This document shows, in pieces, positions 47,322 through 56,395 of a stretch of 64,000 bases of DNA; the stretch's first letter is position 1, and the number at the start of each line of letters is the position of its first letter. A program made the position numbers and the translations under genes. Source of the DNA: Novosphingobium lentum NBRC 107847 (GTDB lineage: Bacteria; Pseudomonadota; Alphaproteobacteria; Sphingomonadales; Sphingomonadaceae). The notes under the pieces were generated by a model. It did no database searches. It was not told where the DNA came from and saw only the letters and a list, made by a program, of their open reading frames with translations. The stretch spans positions 186,001 through 250,000 of the forward strand of contig NZ_BCTW01000004.1 of NCBI RefSeq assembly GCF_001590965.1. The letters run 5' to 3'.

Positions 47322-49225
47322 GCCGTGCCTTCCTTCGTCCGCACGCTGACGGTGCGCATCATTCCTGCCATCATGTGATAGAGCAGATGGCAGTGGAACG
47401 CCCAGTCACCCACCGCGTCGGCGGTGAAATCCCAGGTGACCTTGCTGCCGGGCGCGACGATGACCGTGTGCTTGCGCGGGGCGTGGTCGCCGTGGCCGAT
47501 GACGAGTTCGAAGAAATGGCCATGGATGTGGATCGGGTGGCCCATCATGGTGTCGTTGATGAGATTCACGCGAACCCGTTCACCTTCGATGAACGCGATC
47601 GGTTCCATCGCGTCCGACATCTTCACCCCGTCGAACGACCACATGAAGCGTTCCATGTTGCCGGTCAGATGGATGTCGATGCTGCGCGACGGCGCGCGGA
47701 CGTCCGGGTTGGGTGTCAGCGCCATCAGATCCCGGTAGACCAGCACTTTGTGGTCGACATCCTCCAGTCCCTGACCCGGCTCGCCGGTGCGGTCGACCGG
47801 CATCGGCGAGATGGTCTGGACACCCGGACCCTTCGTGACCTGCGGCGCGGCAGCAAAGTCGCGCATCTTCATGGACCCCATGTCCATCTGGGCCGCGCCG
47901 GCCATTCCGTCGCCGGGTGTTCCCGCGCCCGTCTTCATGCCCGCCATGCCGGCATGGTCCATACCGGTGCCTGCGCTCATGCCGGGCCCGGCCGCCGCGC
48001 CGGTCGCCAGCGTGGCCGAACGGTTCTGTTCGGCGGTGGGATCGATACCCCGTGGCGCCATGTCGCCCGCACCCGGCACGGCCATGCCTGCCGTGCCCGG
48101 CATGCCCGCCATGTCCATCCCCATGTCCTTCATGGTCGTGAGCGGACGTTTGCGTAAGTGCGGCACCTCGGCCGCCATGCCGGCCCGCGGCGCCAGCGTG
48201 GCGCGCGCCATGCCCGATCGGTCGATCGCCTCGCCGACCAGCGTGTAGGCGCGGTCGTCGGCCGGTGTGACGATCGCGTCATAGGTTTCGGCCACGCCGA
48301 TCTGGAACTCATCGACCTCGACCGGCATCACGTTCTGGCCATCGGCCTGGACGATGGTCAGCCGGAGTCCGGGGATGCGTACGTTGAAGGTCGTCATGGA
48401 CGACGCATTGATCACGCGCAGGCGCACCCGCTGGCCGGGCGTGAACAGTGCCGTCCAGTTGTCGTGCGGCCCATGACCGTTGACGAGGTAGGTATAGGCC
48501 GCGCCGGTCGCGTCAGAGATGTCGGCCGGGTCCATCCGCATCCTGCCCCAGTTCATGCGGTCCTTGAGCGTCTGGTCGCGACCGGACAGCAACCCCGCAA
48601 GCGTCTGTCGCTGGAAGTTGAAGTTGCCGGGGTTGACCTTCATCGCGCGGAAAATCGCATCGGGCGACATCGGGCTGTGATCGGACAACACGATGACATG
48701 CTCGCGGTCGGACCGGACCGGATCGACGCCGGCGGGGTCGATGACGATCGGGCCGTAATGCCCAAGCTGCTCCTGCATGCCCGAATGGCTGTGATACCAG
48801 TACGTGCCGCTCTGCCGGATCGGAAATTCGTAGAGGAACGTCGACCGCGGCCTGATGCCCGGAAAGGATACGCCGGGCACCCCATCGAACTGTGGCGGTA
48901 CGAGCAGGCCGTGCCAATGGATCGAGCTGTCCTCGTCAAGATCGTTGACGACATGGAGGCGCACGTTCTGGCCTTCGCGCAGGCGGATCAGTGGCGCGGG
49001 CACGGTGCCGTTGATGCCGATCGCCCGCGATGGGCGGCCATCGATCATCATCGTCTGGCGGGCAATCCTGAGCGTGATGTCCTCGCCCGAAACCACCGGC
49101 AGCGGCGCGGTCAGGCCCGGGGACACCGATTGGGCCCAAGCCGGCAACCAGGCAGCGAGAGCAAATCCACCGCCCGCTGCGCCGGCACCGCGCAGCAACT
49201 GACGGCGGTCGATGACGTAATCCAT
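47318..49225 (-). CDS. copA: Copper resistance multicopper oxidase CopA
   Basis: The 635-residue enzyme has a Tat signal (DRRQLLRGAGAAGGGFALAA, with R7-R8 and cleavage near A31). Three cupredoxin domains follow. Copper ligands are visible as HWHG (H103, H105), WYHSHSG (H145, H147), HPIHIHGHF and HCHLLYHMM. A Met-rich insert with MDMAGMPG-like repeats lies between about 365 and 450. It oxidises Cu(I) in the periplasm. ATG 49225 gives the proper Tat signal; longer starts do not. copB follows in overlap. Confidence 0.95.
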   Translation of the reverse strand: MDYVIDRRQLLRGAGAAGGGFALAAWLPAWAQSVSPGLTAPLPVVSGEDITLRIARQTMMIDGRPSRAIGINGTVPAPLIRLREGQNVRLHVVNDLDEDSSIHWHGLLVPPQFDGVPGVSFPGIRPRSTFLYEFPIRQSGTYWYHSHSGMQEQLGHYGPIVIDPAGVDPVRSDREHVIVLSDHSPMSPDAIFRAMKVNPGNFNFQRQTLAGLLSGRDQTLKDRMNWGRMRMDPADISDATGAAYTYLVNGHGPHDNWTALFTPGQRVRLRVINASSMTTFNVRIPGLRLTIVQADGQNVMPVEVDEFQIGVAETYDAIVTPADDRAYTLVGEAIDRSGMARATLAPRAGMAAEVPHLRKRPLTTMKDMGMDMAGMPGTAGMAVPGAGDMAPRGIDPTAEQNRSATLATGAAAGPGMSAGTGMDHAGMAGMKTGAGTPGDGMAGAAQMDMGSMKMRDFAAAPQVTKGPGVQTISPMPVDRTGEPGQGLEDVDHKVLVYRDLMALTPNPDVRAPSRSIDIHLTGNMERFMWSFDGVKMSDAMEPIAFIEGERVRVNLINDTMMGHPIHIHGHFFELVIGHGDHAPRKHTVIVAPGSKVTWDFTADAVGDWAFHCHLLYHMMAGMMRTVSVRTKEGTA

Positions 49226-49370
49226 GATGGTCCTGTTCGGTCGAATGGTGAACTCGGTTGTGGCAGCATCCGCATGAGGGCGGCGCACCCCTTACGAAGT
49301 GGCAATGGATAATCAGCTCAAGGCCGCAGATATGATCTTTCTGCCCAAAATGCGAGGGGCGGGAAGGGTT

Positions 49371-49398
49371 CGCCCTTTGCGATGTTTCGCAAAGGGCG
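49371..49398. other. Perfect 12-bp hairpin in the copA upstream region
   Basis: CGCCCTTTGCGA and TCGCAAAGGGCG pair perfectly around a TGTT loop. It lies 146 bp upstream of copA in a 317-bp gap (49226-49542) where no gene is supported. There is no T-tract, so a terminator, an RNA element or a regulator site are all possible. Confidence 0.6.
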
Positions 49399-49542
49399 TG
49401 ATCACACGTTCCTGGCCAGGGCATGCCCCGGTTCTTCTTGCAAAACTGATGTGTGGGCTGCACCATGGTATCGACACGGGCCGCCCCAACAGGTGGACAG
49501 GCCCGGGCGGAGGGCACCTGATCGCAACGATGGGGTGCCTGC

Positions 49543-50373
49543 GTGTCGCAAATGGTTGCCGTCTGGCTAATTCCGCTCATTTCGCTGCTCGTCGCCGGGC
49601 TGCTCGCCGGCTTTGCTGCGGGCCTGTTCGGGATCGGCGGCGGTTTCGTGGTGGTGCCGGTGCTGCTCGCGGTGCTGCCGCTGCTGCATGGCGAACGGAC
49701 CGAACTGGCGCATGTCGCGATCGGCACGTCGGCGGCCACGATCATTCTCACGTCCTTGCGATCGCTGCAGGCGCACGCGGCACGCGGCGCGGTGGATTTC
49801 GAAATTCTGCGGACCTGGGCGCCGTGGCTGATCATCGGTGACGCGTTGGGCGTGATCCTTGCGGGCCGGATCGACGGCCATGTGCTGACGATGATCTTTG
49901 CGACCGGGGTGGCGCTGATGTCGCTCAATTTCCTTGTCCCCGCGCTCGCCGAGCACAAGCTCAGCGACACGATGCCGGGGCTTGCACCCCGCATGGCGAT
50001 CGCGGGCGGATTGGGGACGTTCTCCTCCTTGCTGGGGATCGGCGGCGGCACCATCGCGATCATGGTGATGACGCTGTGCGGCCGGTCGATCCATCGCTCT
50101 ATCGCCACCGCCAGCGGGATCGGCGTGCTGATCGCCATTCCCAGCGCCATCGGCTTCGCGCTGCTGGGGCAAGGCCATGCCGGCCTGCCGTGGGGCAGCG
50201 TCGGCTATGTCAATCTGCCGGCCACGGCAGCGATTGCCTCGATGTCGCTGGTATCGGCACCATATGGCGTCGCGTTTGCGCACAGCCTTCCGCCGCTGCC
50301 GCTCAAGCGGATTTTCGGCGTCTATCTCGTCGTCATCTCGCTGGTGATGTTCCACCACGCGCTGACATCCTGA
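49543..50373 (+). CDS. TauE/SafE-family permease (TSUP, sulfite exporter-like)
   Basis: The 276-residue membrane protein has about eight hydrophobic segments and the repeated TSUP signature GLFGIGGGFVVVPVL near residue 28 and LLGIGGGTIAIMVM in the second half. TSUP proteins export sulfite, sulfoacetate or related anions, and some move other small acids. Either GTG 49543 or ATG 49552 is the start; no strong ribosome site separates them. It is divergent from copA, and the following aminotransferase gene starts 42 bp after it. Confidence 0.88.
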   Translation: MSQMVAVWLIPLISLLVAGLLAGFAAGLFGIGGGFVVVPVLLAVLPLLHGERTELAHVAIGTSAATIILTSLRSLQAHAARGAVDFEILRTWAPWLIIGDALGVILAGRIDGHVLTMIFATGVALMSLNFLVPALAEHKLSDTMPGLAPRMAIAGGLGTFSSLLGIGGGTIAIMVMTLCGRSIHRSIATASGIGVLIAIPSAIGFALLGQGHAGLPWGSVGYVNLPATAAIASMSLVSAPYGVAFAHSLPPLPLKRIFGVYLVVISLVMFHHALTS

Positions 50374-50415
50374 CCGCCTGCCTGACGAAACCACCCGACC
50401 CAAGGAGTTTGTGCC

Positions 50416-51606
50416 ATGTCCGACCCGTCGCTTGCGCCATTGCCCGACAACCTCCTGCCCGAAGCCGCCGATGACCTGCTGACGCGTGGCTACAACCGCC
50501 GCGATCTGGCGCGCATCGCGACCGTGTTCGGGGTGGGCGCGCTGGCGGCAACTGCCGGTCGGCCGGCGTGGGCCTCGGGCGGCGTGCCCGATCCTGCGCC
50601 AACGGCAAAGACCCGGATCGGGGCCAACGAATGCTGGACGGGTCCGCTCGCGCCCGGCCAACGCGCCGCGGCCGGCATGATCGCCCAATCCAACCGTTAT
50701 TCCCCGCACGACGAGCGGGGCGATTTCATCAGGGCCGTGATGGCCGTGGAAGGCGTACCTTACGACCATGTTGCGCCGTGGCCGGGGTCGAGCGACCCAC
50801 TCAGCCGCGCCGTGATTTCGTTTTGCTCGCCGGCCAAAGGCCTGGTGACCGCCGACCCGACGTTCGAACTTGCCGGCCGCACCGCCGAATGGGTCGGCGC
50901 GCCCGTTGCCCGCGTGCCGCTGACCCCCGATTTCCGCCATGACGTCAAGGCGATGCTGGCGGCGAACCGCGATGCCGGGCTGTACTACATCTGCACCCCC
51001 AACAACCCGACGGGGACGATCACCCCGCTCGAGGATATCGCGTGGCTGGTGCAGAACAAGCCCGCCGGAGCCAAAGTGCTGGTCGATGAGGCTTACACCC
51101 ATTTCGCGGGCGTGCCGGTCGCTTCCAGCTTTGCCACGAAATACCCCGACGTGATCGTCATGCGGACGTTCTCGAAGATTTTCGGGATGGCGGGAATGCG
51201 GATGGGCTACATCATGGCCAATCCCGAGACCATCAAAACGATGATGCGGTATGACGGTGGCATGCAATCGGGCGCGCTGCCGTTGCCCAGCCTCGCGTGC
51301 GCCACCGCCAGCCTGACCGCCGCCAGCCTTATCGCCGCGCGCAGGGCGCAGATGGAGGCCGCGCGCGGTTTCACGCTCGATCACCTCAAGCGCAAGGGCC
51401 TGACCGTGGTGCCGACGCAGGCCAACATGCTGATGATCGACTGGAAGACCAAGGCGGCCAAGGACGTGCAGGCCGCGTTCCGGACGCAAAGCGTCGAGAT
51501 CGGTCGTTCGTGGCCGATCTGGCCGACGGTGTCGCGAATCACGGTCGGCTCCATGGCGGACATGCAGGACTTCGTCCTGGCGCTGGACAAAGTCTGGAGC
51601 GCCTGA
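50416..51606 (+). CDS. Tat-signal PLP aminotransferase (histidinol-phosphate-aminotransferase-like)
   Basis: The 396-residue protein has a fold type I aminotransferase body: PNNPTGTITP, VLVDEAYTHF and the PLP-lysine motif TFSKIFGMAGMRMGY are visible. Unlike cytosolic HisC, it has an N-terminal extension with YNRRDLARIATVFGVGALAA and AWA at 51-53, which looks like a twin-arginine signal. Periplasmic folding with bound PLP would explain Tat use. It follows the TauE/SafE permease on the same strand. No substrate can be named. Confidence 0.8.
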   Translation: MSDPSLAPLPDNLLPEAADDLLTRGYNRRDLARIATVFGVGALAATAGRPAWASGGVPDPAPTAKTRIGANECWTGPLAPGQRAAAGMIAQSNRYSPHDERGDFIRAVMAVEGVPYDHVAPWPGSSDPLSRAVISFCSPAKGLVTADPTFELAGRTAEWVGAPVARVPLTPDFRHDVKAMLAANRDAGLYYICTPNNPTGTITPLEDIAWLVQNKPAGAKVLVDEAYTHFAGVPVASSFATKYPDVIVMRTFSKIFGMAGMRMGYIMANPETIKTMMRYDGGMQSGALPLPSLACATASLTAASLIAARRAQMEAARGFTLDHLKRKGLTVVPTQANMLMIDWKTKAAKDVQAAFRTQSVEIGRSWPIWPTVSRITVGSMADMQDFVLALDKVWSA

Positions 51607-51676
51607 CTTCGCGACAATTCTTCATCGGCACGGCGTGGAGCGATGCAAAGCGCCTGACGTGACCGTGCTTCGGGCG

Positions 51677-51880
51677 TCAGCCGTTGGTGGCAAAGCCGGG
51701 GTAGAGCGTCATGCTGGCAAAAGCGGAATCGCGCTGCAGCCCGGCATTGGCGACCACAATGTCCACGGTGCCGAAATCGGCCACGACTTGCGCGAACATC
51801 GCCTCGACCTGCGTTTCGTCGGACACGTCGGCCTTGTAGGCCTTGGCCCGGACGCCAAGCGCGGCGATCTGCGCGACCAG
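51677..51880 (-). pseudogene. SDR fragment
   Basis: The 67-codon minus-strand stretch LVAQIAALGVRAKAYKADVSD through FGTVDIVVANAGLQRDSAFASMTL matches the central part of a short-chain dehydrogenase (cofactor adenine pocket and NAG motif). The glycine-rich start, catalytic Ser/Tyr/Lys and the C-terminal half are absent, and a stop follows soon after MTL. It is joined out of frame to the glucosidase relic. Confidence 0.7.
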
Positions 51881-51881
51881 C

Positions 51882-52020
51882 GGCGTCGATCAGCGCCAGC
51901 GTTACCGCGTGAAGCGCCAGATCCCACGCCGCGAACCACGGATATTCCAGCAATCGGGCATGGCCAGAATATCCCCGCCGCGCACCGGATCGACCGCGCC
52001 CATCGCCAGGTGCTGCCACG
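51882..52020 (-). pseudogene. GH63-like (MGH1-type) glucosidase fragment
   Basis: The minus strand reads GGDILAMPDCW and, after a one-base deletion, EYPWFAAWDLALHAVTLALIDA. This is the conserved MPDxWEYPWFAAWDLAFH signature of MGH1-like/GH63 glucosidases. The remainder of the gene is missing and the sequence switches to an SDR fragment at 51880. The rest of the 51607-52329 gap shows no supportable gene. Confidence 0.6.
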
Positions 52021-52329
52021 CGGCCTTGCGGATGCCGGCCCGCTGCGGCCGGCGCAAGATGGTCAGCGGGCAGGAAGACATGATCGTCGACGTCGCGCTC
52101 GACATGGGTCGCGCCAACGGTTGATCGCAGCGGGAGATCGGCGTTGCCGGGCACGGGGCTGATGTCGGCGCTTGCGGAATGGTCAAGAGCCGCTGTCCAT
52201 GCTCGGGATCGACACGTGCGATCGGCGATCCCGCGATCGGCCGGATCGCGCACCTACTTAGGCACCACCCAACCGAAGTTAACGTGACGGCGATAGGATC
52301 GTGGTTCCTGCGAAATGGGATGCGTTCAC

Positions 52330-54165
52330 ATGATCCGCAATCAAGTTACCATCGGATGCCGATTGCTGGTAGGGCTGGTCGTTGCTGCCATCCTGATCGT
52401 CGGCTTGGTTCTCCAGCAAGTGCGGTTTGGCGGCCCGATCTATGCCAAGCATGCGCTGCAGAATGAATTGCAGGCCGATATCCTGCCGCCGCCGGCGTTC
52501 GTGGTGGAGCCGTACCTGCACACCTCGCTGCTGCTGGCCGGGCTGGAAACCCCCGATGTCGGCAAAGCCGCGCTCGCTTCGGAGTATCGCGATTTCACCG
52601 CGCGCAAGGCCTACTGGGCCACCGCGCCGCTGCCCGACGAGCTGCACCGCAAGACCATGAGCACGCTGGCCACGGCGCAGCGGTTCTGGGACATCGTGGA
52701 GGATCGCTTCCTCCCCGCGCTGGCTGCGGGCGATACGACGGCGATGCACCGCATTCACGCCGGCGAACTGTTTCCGGTCTATCTGTCGCAGCACGAAGGC
52801 ATTGCCGCGCTGGTGACGGCGTCGAACGCCTACAACGACACCGAAACCGCCTCGGACAGCCGGATGGTGGGACTGCTGCTGGCGCTGGTCGGCGTGATCG
52901 CTGCGGTGCTGATCGTGTCGGTCTGGCGCGCGGGCATCCTGATCGGTCGCCGCGTGCTCGAACCGCTGGGTGAGACGGCGTTGGGAATGCGGGCGCTGGC
53001 CACCGGCGATTATGACCTGACTGTCCCGGGGACGGGGCGCAAGGACGAAGTCGGGATCATGGCGGATGCCATGGAGGTGTTCCGCACCAACGGGATCGCC
53101 AAGCTGCGCGCCGAAACCGATCAGCGCGAAGTCGTGGGCAAGCTGACCGTCGGGCTCGACAAGCTGGCCGCCAAGGACCTCGAATATCGCATCGAAACCG
53201 AATTCCCCGCCGGCTACGAAGGCTTGCGCGGCAACTACAACGAAGCGGTCGACAATCTGGCGCAGGCCATGGGCACGGTCCGCGTCGGCGCATCCAGTGT
53301 CATGGGCAGCATTTCCGAAATCCGCGCTGCCGCCGATGATCTGGCCTCGCGCAACGAACTGCAGGCGGCCAATCTGGAGGAAACTTCCGCCGCGATGAAC
53401 CAGGTCACCAGCAGCGTCCAGCAAACCGCCGCCAACGCCGCCGCCGTGCAGCATTCGATCGCGCAGGCGCACGAACAGGCCAATGCCGGCGGGCAGGTGG
53501 TGCAGGAAGCGATCGAAGCCATGGCGGCGATCGAAAGCAGCGCAAAGCAGATCACCCAGGTCATCGACATGATCGACGGCATTGCCTTCCAGACCAATCT
53601 TCTGGCGCTGAACGCGGGCGTCGAAGCGGCGCGCGCCGGCGAGGCGGGCAAGGGGTTTGCGGTCGTCGCCAACGAAGTGCGCGGGCTGGCGCAGCGTTCC
53701 GCCGAGGCAGCGCGCGACATCAAGGCGCTGATCGGCAACAGCTCCGAGCAGGTCAAATGCGGGGTCAAGCTCGTCGGCGAAACCGGATCGCGGTTGCACG
53801 GCATCGTCGCGCAAGTGGCCGAAAGCAACGCCATGATCGCCGAGATCGCGCAAGCTGCGGTCAGCCAGGCCGCCAACCTGCTGCAGGTGAACAAGGCGGT
53901 CGGCGACATGGACCGGATGACCCAGCAGAATGCCGCGATGGTCGAACAGTCCAGCGCCGCCACCCGCGCGCTGGCGGACGAGGCGGTCGGGCTGACCGAG
54001 CTCGTTTCGGCCTTCCGCACCCGCGATCGCAACAAGCGCAAGGAGCATTTGTCCGGCGCCGGCCAATGGCGGCGGTCATCCTCGGTCGACAGCGGACGGA
54101 CGATGTTGGCGTTCGGCGACGGCGAGGCCGCCCCTGGTTCGGCGGCCGAGCACGCGTTCGACTGA
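52330..54165 (+). CDS. Methyl-accepting chemotaxis protein
   Basis: The 611-residue receptor has TM1 at about 12-32 ([17 protein letters not shown]), a periplasmic sensor of about 140 residues, TM2 near 180-200 ([20 protein letters not shown]) and a HAMP domain. The signalling domain has the conserved hairpin tip [24 protein letters not shown]. No CheR-tethering pentapeptide ends the protein. ATG 52330 is chosen; ATG 52315 is in frame but lacks a ribosome site. It probably works with the che operon 5 kb away. Confidence 0.92.
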   Translation: MIRNQVTIGCRLLVGLVVAAILIVGLVLQQVRFGGPIYAKHALQNELQADILPPPAFVVEPYLHTSLLLAGLETPDVGKAALASEYRDFTARKAYWATAPLPDELHRKTMSTLATAQRFWDIVEDRFLPALAAGDTTAMHRIHAGELFPVYLSQHEGIAALVTASNAYNDTETASDSRMVGLLLALVGVIAAVLIVSVWRAGILIGRRVLEPLGETALGMRALATGDYDLTVPGTGRKDEVGIMADAMEVFRTNGIAKLRAETDQREVVGKLTVGLDKLAAKDLEYRIETEFPAGYEGLRGNYNEAVDNLAQAMGTVRVGASSVMGSISEIRAAADDLASRNELQAANLEETSAAMNQVTSSVQQTAANAAAVQHSIAQAHEQANAGGQVVQEAIEAMAAIESSAKQITQVIDMIDGIAFQTNLLALNAGVEAARAGEAGKGFAVVANEVRGLAQRSAEAARDIKALIGNSSEQVKCGVKLVGETGSRLHGIVAQVAESNAMIAEIAQAAVSQAANLLQVNKAVGDMDRMTQQNAAMVEQSSAATRALADEAVGLTELVSAFRTRDRNKRKEHLSGAGQWRRSSSVDSGRTMLAFGDGEAAPGSAAEHAFD

Positions 54166-54172
54166 CACGGCC

Positions 54173-54195
54173 ACGCCATCCATGGACGATGGCGT
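54173..54195 (+). terminator. Terminator-like hairpin after the chemoreceptor
   Basis: ACGCCATC (54173-54180) pairs with GATGGCGT (54188-54195) around a 7-nt loop, 8 bp after the stop, and is followed by TTG. Confidence 0.5.
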
Positions 54196-54238
54196 TTGAT
54201 GGTTTGCAAAGTGCGGAACGCGCCGTAGCTTTGCCCGC

Positions 54239-54994
54239 ATGACCGATACCTTGCGGCTTTATGCGTTCAATTGCGGCTGGTTCCAGTGCCGTCCCGGCTA
54301 TTTCGTCGAAGGTGACGAGGGCGATCACTTGCGCGGCCCGGTGCCGTCGTACCTGATCGACCATCCCGGCGGCCGCGCGGTGTTCGATACCGGCATGGGC
54401 GTGCGCTATCGCCGCGCGCTGGCCGATGCGCTGCCGGCCGACAAGTTCGGCCTGCAATGGTTCGAAGGCATGGACATCGCCACGCGGCTGAAGGCGATCG
54501 ACGTCGATCCGGCGAGCATCGACTGGATCGTCAATTCACACCTCCATATCGACCATTGCGGGGGCAACGCGCACTTGCCCAACGCGACCGTGATCGTGCA
54601 GCGCCGCGAGCTGGATTTCGCGCGCGAACGGGCCGAGCCGGGCCTGTACGAAGCGATCGACTATGACACCGGGCAGCCCCTGCGGCCGATCGACGGAGAG
54701 CTCGACCTGTTCGGCGACGGATCGGTGCGTATCGTCCCGACTTACGGTCACACCGCAGGGCACCAGAGCATGATCGTGCGCCTGCCGAAAGGCGACGTCA
54801 TGCTCGCCGCCGACTGCTGCTACACCGAGCGCAATCTCGATGCGATGGTGCTGCCCAAGGCCATGGCCGACATCGAGCAGGGCATGCGCACGTTCGAACG
54901 GCTGGCCGCAGCCCGCGCCGGTGGCACGCGCATCCTGTTCGGTCACGATGGCAAGCAATGGGCATCGGTGCGCGAAGGGGTGGCGTTCGATTAG
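54239..54994 (+). CDS. Metallo-beta-lactamase-fold lactonase (AHL-lactonase-like)
   Basis: The 251-residue protein has the zinc motif HLHIDHCGGN (HxHxDH), a later histidine in YGHTAGHQS, the bridging aspartate in LAADCCY and a final histidine in LFGHDG. The order and the N-terminal VPSYLIDHPGGRAVFDTG are those of AiiA/AttM-type N-acyl-homoserine lactonases. It would quench quorum signals in the cytoplasm. It sits between a chemoreceptor and other signalling genes. Other lactones are possible substrates. Confidence 0.85.
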   Translation: MTDTLRLYAFNCGWFQCRPGYFVEGDEGDHLRGPVPSYLIDHPGGRAVFDTGMGVRYRRALADALPADKFGLQWFEGMDIATRLKAIDVDPASIDWIVNSHLHIDHCGGNAHLPNATVIVQRRELDFARERAEPGLYEAIDYDTGQPLRPIDGELDLFGDGSVRIVPTYGHTAGHQSMIVRLPKGDVMLAADCCYTERNLDAMVLPKAMADIEQGMRTFERLAAARAGGTRILFGHDGKQWASVREGVAFD

Positions 54995-55002
54995 GGCGCG
55001 GA

Positions 55003-55032
55003 GATGCGAACCGGCATGCCGTTTGTCGCATC
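55003..55032 (+). terminator. Hairpin after the lactonase gene
   Basis: GATGCGA (55003-55009) pairs with TCGCATC (55026-55032), with an inner CGGCATGCCG palindrome, 8 bp after the stop. It is followed by GCTTTG. Confidence 0.4.
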
Positions 55033-55104
55033 GCTTTGATTTGAGTCACATCCGTTCGGCTGGCCCGCGGTACAAGGTCGCCGGATGCAAAGGGATGAAC
55101 GACC

Positions 55105-56358
55105 ATGAGCAAGCCTTTCACACCGCGCGGGCCTTTGATGATTGCGGGCCTGGTCCTGGCCGCGACCGGCGGTACGTTGCTGGCGCAGGGCGCGGGCACG
55201 CCGACCGCGCGGTACGAGATGCGCGCCGGAACCACATCGGGGATGGCCGGGATGGGTGGGGGCATGGGTTCTGCACTCAGCATGGCGTTCGGCGGGGGCG
55301 GCAATTCCGCGCAGCATGAACTGCATCTCGAACTGGGATCGGGCCTGGCGCCCACGGGTGGCCCGGCCAAGGCCGATCACTTCATGCCGGCGGGAGCGAA
55401 GCTGGGCAAATCGGTCGCGCTGAAGACCCCGGTCGCAGGGCCCGCCACCCCGTCGCGCCCCGGCGAGCGTGAATTCCAGCGACCCAAGGGACGCATGCTG
55501 ATCTTCTGGGGCTGCGGCGAACATGCGCCCAAGGGCCAGCCGGTGGTCATCGACTTCGCCAAGATCGCTGCGGGACAGGTGCCGCCGGGGCTCTATTCCA
55601 CCACCGTGCCGGTCGACAATTACGTCACCGCCGCCAACAGCCGCACGTATGGCCGCTGGCCGGCCGACGACGGCAAGTCGGCCCGGCCCGACAGTTCGCT
55701 GATCGGCGCGCATCGCGTGGCGGGCAATTATTCTCCCGACATCGCGTTCAGCCTGAGCAAGGATTTCATGGCGGCCTTGCGCGCCAGTTCGACCGGCCAG
55801 TCCAGCGGCGCCACGCTGCTGAGCTGGAACGCCGTGCCCGATGCCACCGGCTACCACGCCAGCATCATCGGCGGCAAAGGCGGTGCGGGCGGGCAGATGA
55901 ACGATATCGTCTGGTGGTCGTCCAGCGCGACGCGCGAATTCGGCGGCGGATTGTCCGACTGGCTGTCGCCCGCCACCGTCGCGCGGCTGGTGGCCAGCCG
56001 CACCGTGCTGTCGCCGCAGACGACCACCTGCACGGTGCCCGCAGAAGTGAAGCAGGCCGCGCCCGACTTCATGTTCGGTTCGCTGTACGCGTTCGGGCCG
56101 GAAGAGGACTTCGCGTTTCCGCCGCGCCCGGCCAGCGCCCGCACGCCGTGGAACCCGCAATGGACCGCGCGCATCCGCCATCGCTCGATGACCGGCTTCC
56201 TGGTCGGGATGGAAGGGATGGGCATGCAGGGCGCGCAGCCGCAACAGCAGAACCAGTGCAAGCCGAAGAAGCGCGGACTGGGCGGGCTTGGTGGTGCGCT
56301 GGGCGGCGCATTGGGCGGCGCGCTGGGCGGATCGGGCAACAGCGGTGACGGCTGCTGA
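55105..56358 (+). CDS. Exported protein of unknown function with Gly-rich tail
   Basis: The 417-residue protein has a signal peptide (LMIAGLVLAATGGTLLAQG, cleaved near 28-30). A Gly/Met-rich stretch (GMAGMGGGMGSALSMAFGGGG, about 46-66) follows, then a globular core with GRMLIFWGCGEHAPKGQPVVIDF and LLSWNAVPDATGYHASIIGG. The latter resembles the opening of a fibronectin-III-like domain. The last 35 residues are GGLGGALGG-type repeats with a terminal cysteine. I do not recognise the family; it seems typical of sphingomonads. No partner gene is indicated. Confidence 0.75.
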   Translation: MSKPFTPRGPLMIAGLVLAATGGTLLAQGAGTPTARYEMRAGTTSGMAGMGGGMGSALSMAFGGGGNSAQHELHLELGSGLAPTGGPAKADHFMPAGAKLGKSVALKTPVAGPATPSRPGEREFQRPKGRMLIFWGCGEHAPKGQPVVIDFAKIAAGQVPPGLYSTTVPVDNYVTAANSRTYGRWPADDGKSARPDSSLIGAHRVAGNYSPDIAFSLSKDFMAALRASSTGQSSGATLLSWNAVPDATGYHASIIGGKGGAGGQMNDIVWWSSSATREFGGGLSDWLSPATVARLVASRTVLSPQTTTCTVPAEVKQAAPDFMFGSLYAFGPEEDFAFPPRPASARTPWNPQWTARIRHRSMTGFLVGMEGMGMQGAQPQQQNQCKPKKRGLGGLGGALGGALGGALGGSGNSGDGC

Positions 56359-56395
56359 AGCCGGTCACCGCGTCGGCGGCGTTTCGCCGTCCTTG

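Noticed and set aside
49299..49841. Plus-strand open frame before and overlapping the TauE/SafE gene, and a Cys-rich minus-strand frame over the same gap
   Set aside because: No ribosome site or recognisable domain. The plus frame overlaps a clear membrane protein in another frame, and the minus frame overlaps copA's leader.
55105..55200. Possible lipoprotein signal in the unknown exported protein
   Set aside because: No lipobox cysteine near the end of the hydrophobic stretch; the only terminal cysteine is at the C-terminus.
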